Shown: positions 1 through 5,436 of the stretch, in pieces
How positions within the stretch are numbered: the stretch's first letter is position 1
How the letters are laid out: each line of letters starts with the position of its first letter
Assembly (NCBI GenBank): GCA_020439485.1
Contig: JAGQSP010000132.1
Location: 1 to 14,689 of the forward strand
Length of the DNA stretch: 14,689 nt
From: Acidimicrobiales bacterium
GTDB lineage: Bacteria; Actinomycetota; Acidimicrobiia; Acidimicrobiales; Poriferisodalaceae
Reading direction: 5' to 3'
The notes under the pieces: generated by a model
What the model was told of the DNA's origin: nothing
Databases searched by the model: none
Seen by the model: only the letters and a program-made list of their open reading frames with translations
Program-made: the position numbers and the translations under genes

Positions 1-81
1 GGCAACCTGTGCCGCTGCACCGGTTATCACAACATCGTCAAGGCGGTCCTGGCCGCCAGCGGCCAGCCGGTCGAGAGCTGA
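1..81 (+). CDS. coxS: Carbon monoxide dehydrogenase-like small (2Fe-2S) subunit, C-terminal end only
   Basis: Only the last 26 residues and the TGA stop (79-81) are inside the window; the gene begins upstream. The visible piece contains GNLCRCTGYHNIVKAV, the signature of the second, helical [2Fe-2S] domain of the small subunits of the xanthine oxidase/CO dehydrogenase family. Its two cysteines (CRC) are cluster ligands. In these enzymes the subunit passes electrons from the molybdenum site to FAD. The stop is followed directly by a GGAGG ribosome binding site and coxM, so the two genes are co-transcribed. Assignment to CO dehydrogenase rather than another molybdenum hydroxylase rests on the coxD, coxE and coxG genes downstream, because the fragment alone cannot tell them apart. 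Confidence 0.88.
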   Translation, partial: GNLCRCTGYHNIVKAVLAASGQPVES

Positions 82-91
82 GGAGGCAACG

Positions 92-919
92 ATGATCCCA
101 GCCGCATTCGACTACGTCAGGGCCGGTTCGGCCGAGGAAGCGGTCTCGCTGCTCGTCGAGCACGGCGACGAGGCCAAACTCCTGGCCGGTGGCCATTCCC
201 TGGTCCCCATGATGAAGCTGCGTCTGGCGGTTCCAACCGTCGTGGTCGACGTCGGTCGTGTCGACGACCTCCGCTACATCAACGACGTCGGCGACCACCT
301 CGCCATCGGCGCCCTCACCACCCATCGCATGCTCGAGACCAGCCAGCTGCTTGCCGACCAATGCCCGATTCTGCCGGCTGTGGCCCATGTGGTCGGAGAT
401 CCACAGGTGCGCCATCGCGGAACCCTCGGCGGAACCCTCGCCCACAGCGACCCGGCGTCCGATCTGCCGGCCGCCGTTCTGGCGCTCGGCGGAACCCTCG
501 TGGCGCAGGGCCCCAACGGCAGCCGCGAAATCGCCGCAGCAGATTTCTTCACCGGCTATTTCGAGTCGGCGTTGGCAGCTGACGAGATGCTCACCGAGAT
601 CCGTCTGCCGAAATGCCCCGGGGCCGGCTGGAACTATCAGAAGTTCAACCGACGAGCCCAGGACTGGGCCATCGTCGGGGTCGCCGCCGTAGTCGGCGAC
701 GGCCTCACGGGTGTCAGCCTGGTGAACATGGGCTCTACCCCGCTGCGGGCATCGGCGGTCGAGGCCGCGCTCGCCGGTGGCGCCAGCGCAGCAGACGCAG
801 CCCAGGCCGCTGCCGACGGCACAGAGCCGCCGACCGACCTGAACGCCAGCCCCGAGTATCGCGAGCATCTGGCACGCGTGCTCACCAGGCGGGCCCTCGA
901 GGCTGCGGGCGTTGCCTGA
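92..919 (+). CDS. coxM: CO dehydrogenase-like FAD-binding medium subunit
   Basis: This 275-residue protein is the FAD subunit of a molybdenum hydroxylase, accepting electrons from the 2Fe-2S subunit and passing them to the respiratory chain. The FAD pyrophosphate-binding motif AGGHS is at residues 32-36, IGALTTH at 72-78, and the second conserved loop GTLGGTLAHSDPASD at 110-124. All are typical of CoxM/CutM proteins and of the FAD subunits of related dehydrogenases. The length is close to the usual 280-290. The ATG at 92 is supported by a GGAGG just after the coxS stop, giving a 10-base gap between the genes. The 3' end overlaps coxD by 8 bases. The subunit sits directly after coxS with no large subunit between them, unlike the S-L-M order of form II clusters. 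The substrate (CO or another compound) cannot be decided without the large subunit. Confidence 0.92.
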   Translation: MIPAAFDYVRAGSAEEAVSLLVEHGDEAKLLAGGHSLVPMMKLRLAVPTVVVDVGRVDDLRYINDVGDHLAIGALTTHRMLETSQLLADQCPILPAVAHVVGDPQVRHRGTLGGTLAHSDPASDLPAAVLALGGTLVAQGPNGSREIAAADFFTGYFESALAADEMLTEIRLPKCPGAGWNYQKFNRRAQDWAIVGVAAVVGDGLTGVSLVNMGSTPLRASAVEAALAGGASAADAAQAAADGTEPPTDLNASPEYREHLARVLTRRALEAAGVA

Positions 920-1838
920 CTCTGCCCGCCCGAGCGCCCAGCTCGGGACGTCGCCCGATGCCGTGGTCTCGACGCTCGAGGCCCACGGCTATCTGGCCGA
1001 TCAGGGCTTGGCGACCATCATCCACCTGGCGGTTGCCCTCGGTAGACCTCTGTTGCTCGAGGGTGAGGCCGGCGTTGGCAAGACCGAGGTCGCCAAGGTG
1101 CTGGCCGCAGCCACAGGTGGCGAGCTGATCCGCCTGCAGTGCTACGAGGGCATCGACGCGTCGCAAGCCCTGTACGAGTGGGACTACACGCGCCAGCTGC
1201 TACACCTGCGAACGGCAGAGGCCAGCGGCGATGCCCAAGGCCGCGCCGATCAGCTCGAGCACGAGCTCTACTCCGAGCGATTCTTGGTCAAGCGGCCTCT
1301 GCTGCGCGCTCTCGACCCGGCCGCCGCGGTGCCGCCGATACTGCTCATCGACGAGGTCGACCGGGCAGACGACGAGTTCGAGGCCTTCTTGCTGGAGGTC
1401 CTCAGCGACTACACGGTGACCATTCCCGAGTTGGGCACCTATCGGGCCCCTACGCCGCCCATCGTCATCATCACCTCCAACCGCACTCGCGACGTTCACG
1501 ACGCCTTGAAGCGGCGTTGCCTCTACCACTGGGTCGAACACCCCGATTTCGAGCGTGAGGTGCGCATCATCGAGTTGAAGGCTCGCGGCGTCTCCGATGC
1601 CCTGGCGCGGCAGGTCGCGGGCGCGGCTGCCACCATGCGAGACATCGGGCTGTACAAGCCTCCCGGCGTTGCAGAGACCATCGACTGGGCGACCGCGCTG
1701 GCCACGCTTGGCGCCGCGGAGATCGATGAGAGGGTCGTGGCCGCCACTATCGGCACGGTCCTCAAGTACCGAGAGGACCAGGCCAAGGTCACGACCTATG
1801 GCCTCGATCATCTGGTGGCGTCGCTCAAACGTGGCTGA
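912..1838 (+). CDS. coxD: MoxR-family AAA+ ATPase, CoxD-like
   Basis: This is a 308-residue AAA+ ATPase. The Walker A motif GEAGVGKT is at 51-58, Walker B ILLIDE at 143-148, the sensor I region IITSN at 186-190 and an RRCLYHW arginine-containing segment at 201-207. The stretch CYEGID...LYEWDYTRQLLHLR (78-100) is characteristic of CoxD proteins. In the characterised CO dehydrogenase system, CoxD is a membrane-associated ATPase needed to assemble the copper-sulfur-molybdenum active site after the apoenzyme has folded. I chose the TTG at 912, which overlaps the coxM stop by 8 bases and has GAGG at 899-902, nine bases upstream. A GTG at 963 is possible but has no clear ribosome binding site. The 3' end overlaps coxE by 8 bases, so MoxR ATPase and VWA protein are translationally coupled, as is usual for such pairs. 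Confidence 0.9.
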   Translation: MPDSARPSAQLGTSPDAVVSTLEAHGYLADQGLATIIHLAVALGRPLLLEGEAGVGKTEVAKVLAAATGGELIRLQCYEGIDASQALYEWDYTRQLLHLRTAEASGDAQGRADQLEHELYSERFLVKRPLLRALDPAAAVPPILLIDEVDRADDEFEAFLLEVLSDYTVTIPELGTYRAPTPPIVIITSNRTRDVHDALKRRCLYHWVEHPDFEREVRIIELKARGVSDALARQVAGAAATMRDIGLYKPPGVAETIDWATALATLGAAEIDERVVAATIGTVLKYREDQAKVTTYGLDHLVASLKRG

Positions 1839-2967
1839 TGTCGCAGCGGCCCCGATCGAACGCATCGCCGTCGCTTTCAGCCGAATCCTGCGCGGAGCGG
1901 GCATCGACGTGGTCCCCGCCCGCACGATGGGCTTTGTGGCCGCACTCGAGCAGATCGACATCACCAGACGCGACCACGTCTACTGGGCCGGTCTTGCGAC
2001 GCTGACCTCCGACCCTCGCGACCGCAAGACCTACGACGCTGCCTTCCGGGTCTTCTGGGAACGCTTCGAGCCGCTCGAGCGACCGGCCGACGTGGCCGAG
2101 GAAACCATCGAATTCCTGCTTGCCACCGATGCCGGCCCCGACGACATCCCAGACGACGGTGACGCAGAGGTGCACGAGGGTCCGATAATCGAGGTGCGCT
2201 GGAGCGACCGCGAGGTGCTGGCCGCCAAGGACTTTGCCGATTGTTCCGACGCCGAGCTCGAGCAGATCCAGAACATGATGCGAGACCTTCGCTGGAGCGT
2301 CAGCACCAAGACCAGCCGAAGGCTGGCACGGTCGAAACGAAAGACCCGGCGCCCAGACCTGGCTCGAACCGTCAGGCGCGCCCTGGCGACGGGTGGCGAG
2401 CCCATCCGCCGGGACTTCCGTCGACCCGATCGCCGCCCTCGTCGCCTGATCCTGCTGGTCGACGTGTCCGGGTCGATGGAGGCCTATGCGCGTGCTCTGT
2501 TGCGCTTCGCCCATGCCGCGGTGGTGGGGCGTACTCGCGTCGAGGCCTTCACCATCGGCACCAGGCTCACCCGCGTCACCCGCGAGCTGCAGAGCCGCGA
2601 CCCAGACGCCGCCATGCGTGCTGCCTCGGATTCGGTGAAGGACTGGTCGGGAGGCACCCGCCTCGGTGAGACGTTGCGGTCCTTCAACGACGAATGGGGG
2701 GTGCGGGGTCTGGCTCGCGGCGCGGTGGTGGTCATTCTCAGCGACGGATGGGATCGCGGCGACGCCGCCGAACTCGGCGCCCAGATGCAGCGTCTGCATC
2801 GGGTAACCCACGATCTGGTCTGGGTCAACCCGCTCAAGTACACGCCGGGTTATGCGCCACTGGCTCAGGGCATGGCCGCAGCGCTGCCACATGTCGACCA
2901 GTTCGTCGAGGGCCATGCGTTCGAGTCGATCGAGGCGTTGGCACGCCTCATCGGGCAGCAGTCGTGA
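1831..2967 (+). CDS. coxE: VWA-domain protein, CoxE-like
   Basis: This protein of about 378 residues has a C-terminal von Willebrand factor A domain. The metal-ion-dependent adhesion site is complete: DVSGSM with D211, S213 and S215, then T276 in GGTRLG, then D305 in LSDGWD. The N-terminal half is the helical region common to CoxE proteins, followed by an acidic segment and a basic stretch (around 165-195) before the VWA fold. CoxE proteins pair with the MoxR ATPase CoxD, and in CO dehydrogenase they help mature the active site. The start is the GTG at 1831, which overlaps the coxD stop by 8 bases. The frame stays open far upstream (to 1597), but that part lies inside coxD and reads as low-quality Arg/Pro/Ser-rich sequence, so it is not part of the gene. 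Confidence 0.9.
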   Translation: MADVAAAPIERIAVAFSRILRGAGIDVVPARTMGFVAALEQIDITRRDHVYWAGLATLTSDPRDRKTYDAAFRVFWERFEPLERPADVAEETIEFLLATDAGPDDIPDDGDAEVHEGPIIEVRWSDREVLAAKDFADCSDAELEQIQNMMRDLRWSVSTKTSRRLARSKRKTRRPDLARTVRRALATGGEPIRRDFRRPDRRPRRLILLVDVSGSMEAYARALLRFAHAAVVGRTRVEAFTIGTRLTRVTRELQSRDPDAAMRAASDSVKDWSGGTRLGETLRSFNDEWGVRGLARGAVVVILSDGWDRGDAAELGAQMQRLHRVTHDLVWVNPLKYTPGYAPLAQGMAAALPHVDQFVEGHAFESIEALARLIGQQS

Positions 2968-2976
2968 TGCTGGCGT

Positions 2977-2987
2977 GGGGCTAGCCT
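2977..2987 (+). promoter_or_regulatory. Possible -10 element upstream of the first xdhC gene
   Basis: The 54-base gap between coxE and the first xdhC gene contains GGGGCTAGCCT, whose TAGCCT (2982-2987) fits a loose TAnnnT -10 hexamer. The 8-mer GGGCTAGC recurs at 5418-5425 in front of the Hsp70-like gene. I see no convincing -35 box. It could be an internal promoter or a chance match. Confidence 0.2.
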
Positions 2988-3021
2988 TCGAGGTGACAGC
3001 GCTCTTGTCTGGAGGTGCGAC

Positions 3022-3339
3022 GTGATCGAGATACTCGACGACATCGAGCGGTGGCGGCGCGGCGGAAAGCGCATAGCGGTGGCCCGCGTCGTCGACATCG
3101 AGGGTTCGGGTCCTCGCGACCCTGGCGCGGCAATGGCCGTCAGCGAGGACGGCGAGGTCGCCGGGTCGGTTTCGGGAGGCTGCGTCGAGGGCGCCGTTGT
3201 GGGCGAAGCCCTGCAGCTGCTGGACGGCCAGCGGGCTCCGGGCGTGGTGACGTTTGGCTATTCCGACGACGAGGCCTTCGCTGTGGGGCTGACCTGCGGT
3301 GGCACCATTCATCTGTTCCTCGAAGAGCTGGACTGGTAG
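3022..3339 (+). CDS. XdhC/CoxI-family protein, single N-terminal-type domain
   Basis: This 105-residue protein consists of one XdhC_CoxI domain. It shows GSGPR at 28-32, the hallmark GSVSGGCVE at 48-56 with the conserved Cys54, and TCGGT at 91-95. XdhC-family proteins bind the molybdenum cofactor, protect it and deliver it, after sulfuration, to xanthine oxidase-type enzymes; CoxF/CoxI in cox clusters are relatives. The GTG start at 3022 has GGAGG at 3011-3015, six bases upstream. The TAG stop (3337-3339) is followed immediately by the ATG of the next gene in the same frame, and the junction falls where fused actinobacterial XdhC proteins, as I remember them, continue into their second domain. 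It may therefore be half of a split gene. The Rossmann domain of a full XdhC is absent here and is supplied by the next gene. Confidence 0.85.
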   Translation: MIEILDDIERWRRGGKRIAVARVVDIEGSGPRDPGAAMAVSEDGEVAGSVSGGCVEGAVVGEALQLLDGQRAPGVVTFGYSDDEAFAVGLTCGGTIHLFLEELDW

Positions 3340-4122
3340 ATGTCGCAGATCTATGAGCTGTTTCGCGACGCGTTGCGAGCAGAGACACCGGTGGCCCTGG
3401 CCACGGTCATCGAAGGCCCTGGCCTCGGCTCGAAGCTGCTCCTGCGCTCTGGTGCAGAGTCGGTCGGCAGTCTCGGCAACGAGGGCCTCGACCGGGTAGT
3501 CGAGCGCGACGCCATGGCCGAACTCGACGCTGGAACATCGGGCGTTCGGCACTATGGGCCCAACGGTGAGGCGCGCCAAACCGAGGTGTCGGTGTTCATC
3601 GAAACACACGCCGCCCGACACCAGTTGGTGATCTTCGGTGCAGTCGATTTCACCCGAGCGTTGGCAGCTCAAGGCAAGCTCTTGGGCTACAGGGTCACGG
3701 TGTGTGATGCCCGCGAGGTGTTTGCCACCAAGCGCCGGTTTCCCATGGCAGACGAGGTCGTCGTCGACTGGCCCAACCGGTTGCTCGACCGTATCGGAGA
3801 CTCGCTGGGCCCCAGGGATGCGGTTTGTGTCCTGACCCACGACAACAAGTTCGACGTTCCTGCCATCACCTCGGCGCTCAAGAGCCGCGTGGGATACATC
3901 GGGGCCATGGGCAGCCGGCGCACCACCGACACCCGCAACGAGCGATTGCGCGAGGTCGGAGTCACCGATGCCGAGATCGAGCGAATAATGGCTCCGATTG
4001 GGCTCGACATCGGTGCCCGGTCGCCGGAGGAGACTGCCGTGTCGATCGTGGCCGAAATCATTGCCTCGCGCACCGGTCGCACCGCGCCAAACCTTCGCGA
4101 TCGCGACGGATCCATCCATTGA
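3340..4122 (+). CDS. XdhC-family molybdenum hydroxylase maturation protein with Rossmann domain
   Basis: This is a 260-residue protein. Residues 1-75 resemble a second, degenerate XdhC_CoxI domain (PVALATVIEGPGLGSK at 17-32), in which the usual GGCVE is replaced by GNEGLD at 46-51, so the conserved cysteine is missing. Residues 95-245 are the XdhC C-terminal Rossmann domain: VIFGAVDFTRAL, LTHDNKFD at 165-172, GYIGAMGSRRT at 185-195 and APIGLDIGA at 218-226, all family signatures. It probably works with the preceding 105-residue protein to load the molybdenum cofactor into the large subunit. The ATG abuts the upstream TAG, there is no good ribosome binding site (GAAGAG is weak and distant), and translation probably depends on reinitiation. 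The stop overlaps the next gene by 4 bases (TTGA). Confidence 0.88.
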   Translation: MSQIYELFRDALRAETPVALATVIEGPGLGSKLLLRSGAESVGSLGNEGLDRVVERDAMAELDAGTSGVRHYGPNGEARQTEVSVFIETHAARHQLVIFGAVDFTRALAAQGKLLGYRVTVCDAREVFATKRRFPMADEVVVDWPNRLLDRIGDSLGPRDAVCVLTHDNKFDVPAITSALKSRVGYIGAMGSRRTTDTRNERLREVGVTDAEIERIMAPIGLDIGARSPEETAVSIVAEIIASRTGRTAPNLRDRDGSIH

Positions 4123-4676
4123 CCTGCGCCGCGGTGTTGCTGGCCGCCGGTGCTGGCTCGAGGTTCGAGGGATCGACCCACAAGCTCCTCGCTCGAATCG
4201 GCGACGCGACGGTGTTCGAAACGGCGCTCGGCGTGGTGCTGCGTGCTGGTTTCGACGAGGTCGTCGTAGTCACCGGTTCGTGTGATCTCACCGAACTGAT
4301 TCCGGTGGGCGTCACAGTGGTTCACAATCCGCGCTGGGCCCAGGGCCAGGCGACCTCGCTGAATTCTGCTGTCGAGTACCTCCAGAGTCGGCCACACGAT
4401 GCCGCGGTCTTTGGCCTGGCCGACCAGCCGGGTGTCGATGTCGAGTGCTGGAGAGCTCTGCGCGACTCGAAGGCACCTCTTGCAGCTGCGGTCTACGGCG
4501 ATGTCAGGGGTAATCCGGTGCGGCTCGGCCGATCGGTGTGGCCCGACCTGCCGACCGAGGGCGACCACGGTGCGCGCCATGTGCTGCGTACGAGGTCAGA
4601 CGAGGTCGAGCGGGTAGCGTGTAGAGGCCGTAGCGACGACATCGACACCCTGGAGGACCTGAGCTCATGGAGCTGA
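4119..4676 (+). CDS. MocA/MobA-like molybdenum cofactor nucleotidyltransferase
   Basis: This 185-residue protein has the NTP-transferase signature LLAAGAGSRFEGSTHKLL at 7-24, including the nucleotide-binding glycine loop and Lys22. LADQP at 100-104 contains the metal-binding Asp102. NPRWAQGQATSL (70-81), GNPVRLG (131-137) and GDHGAR (148-153) match the MocA branch, which makes molybdopterin cytosine dinucleotide, the cofactor form used by CO dehydrogenase. Cytidylyl rather than guanylyl specificity is inferred from context. I chose the TTG at 4119, which overlaps the xdhC stop as TTGA; the first residues (LTCAAVLLAAG) then fit the family N terminus exactly. The frame is open upstream to 3825, but inside xdhC. 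The 3' end overlaps coxG by 10 bases. Confidence 0.87.
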   Translation: MTCAAVLLAAGAGSRFEGSTHKLLARIGDATVFETALGVVLRAGFDEVVVVTGSCDLTELIPVGVTVVHNPRWAQGQATSLNSAVEYLQSRPHDAAVFGLADQPGVDVECWRALRDSKAPLAAAVYGDVRGNPVRLGRSVWPDLPTEGDHGARHVLRTRSDEVERVACRGRSDDIDTLEDLSSWS

Positions 4677-5353
4677 ACAACGAGTTTCGCGTTGACGCAC
4701 CGATCGATGTTGCCTGGGCGACCCTCACCGACGTCGAGGGCATCGCACCGTGCATGCCGGGTGCCCAACTGACCGAGATCGACGGAGACGAATACAAGGG
4801 TTCGGTCAAGGTCAAGGTGGGCCCGATCACGGCCCAGTACAAGGGCGTGGCCAAGTTCATCGAGAAAGACGACGCCAACCACAAGGCCGTCATCGACGCC
4901 TCGGGCCGCGACACCAGGGGTCAGGGCAACGCCAGCGCTACGGTGACCCTGCAACTCACCCCAGACGGCGGGGGTACCAAGGCCGAGATCTCCACCGATC
5001 TCAAGGTCACCGGCAAGGTCGCCCAGTTCGGTCGTGGTGTCATGGCCGATGTCTCCGAGAAGCTGCTCGGCCAGTTCGTAGAGTGTCTCGAAGCCAAGCT
5101 CGAGGCCACCGGGGCTGAGGCGCCCGAGGCCGCTTCTGCGACCGAGGACGACGGCGCGGTCGCGGATGGGCCCCAGGATGCTCCCAGCAACGAGTCTGCT
5201 GCGCCGTCTGGCCCTCGCAAGATCGACATGCCCGAGGCAAAGCCCGTCGACCTGCTCGACACAGCTGGTGCGCCGGTGCTCAAGCGCGCGGCTCCGTTGC
5301 TGGTGGCCTTGATCGTGCTGCTGCTGGTTCTGCGCCGCCGCAAGTCCAGCTGA
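4667..5353 (+). CDS. coxG: CoxG-like SRPBCC protein with C-terminal membrane anchor
   Basis: This 228-residue protein starts with a SRPBCC-fold domain of the CoxG family (about 1-145). It opens with ELNNEFRVDAP, followed by a PCMPGAQL motif and the YKGSVKVKVGPI segment typical of the group. An acidic, Ala/Pro-rich linker follows (about 146-200), then a hydrophobic segment APLLVALIVLLLVL (about 208-222) closed by RRRKSS, which looks like a single C-terminal membrane anchor with the arginines on the cytoplasmic side. CoxG proteins are implicated in tethering CO dehydrogenase to the membrane and in coupling it to the quinone pool. The ATG at 4667 has GGAGG at 4652-4656. It is the last gene of the cox cluster and is followed by a strong hairpin. 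Confidence 0.9.
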   Translation: MELNNEFRVDAPIDVAWATLTDVEGIAPCMPGAQLTEIDGDEYKGSVKVKVGPITAQYKGVAKFIEKDDANHKAVIDASGRDTRGQGNASATVTLQLTPDGGGTKAEISTDLKVTGKVAQFGRGVMADVSEKLLGQFVECLEAKLEATGAEAPEAASATEDDGAVADGPQDAPSNESAAPSGPRKIDMPEAKPVDLLDTAGAPVLKRAAPLLVALIVLLLVLRRRKSS

Positions 5354-5359
5354 TCGCAG

Positions 5360-5384
5360 CGCCGGCGCTGGGCCAGCGCCGGCG
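5360..5384 (+). terminator. Hairpin terminator-like structure after coxG
   Basis: GCCGGCGCTG (5361-5370) and CAGCGCCGGC (5374-5383) are perfectly complementary around a three-base loop, and the flanking C5360/G5384 extends the stem to 11 pairs. No T-run follows, which is common for GC-rich actinobacterial terminators. It lies 7 bases after the coxG stop and separates the cox operon from the Hsp70-like gene. Confidence 0.6.
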
Positions 5385-5408
5385 GTGGCCTCGCCAGTGA
5401 GCCCGAAC

Positions 5409-5425
5409 TAGAGTCCTGGGCTAGC
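5409..5425 (+). promoter_or_regulatory. Possible -10 elements upstream of the Hsp70-like gene
   Basis: Between the hairpin and the Hsp70-like gene lie TAGAGT (5409-5414, fits TAnnnT) and GGGCTAGC (5418-5425), the latter also present at 2978-2985. A promoter is expected here because transcription of the cox operon should stop at the hairpin. No clear -35 box is visible, so the exact position is a guess. Confidence 0.25.
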
Positions 5426-5436
5426 AAGAGGCGAGG

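Noticed and set aside
1597..1830. An N-terminal extension of coxE back to 1597
   Set aside because: This part overlaps coxD in another frame and encodes Arg/Pro/Ser-rich sequence unlike CoxE; GTG 1831 gives the expected N terminus.
3825..4118. N-terminal extension of the nucleotidyltransferase
   Set aside because: The sequence lies inside xdhC and does not resemble the family; the signature LLAAGAGSR begins six residues after TTG 4119.
1825..4119. Very long open frame on the minus strand (about 764 codons)
   Set aside because: It lies opposite coxE and both xdhC genes, which have clear family motifs. Its product shows no recognisable domain, and long antisense frames are expected in GC-rich DNA.
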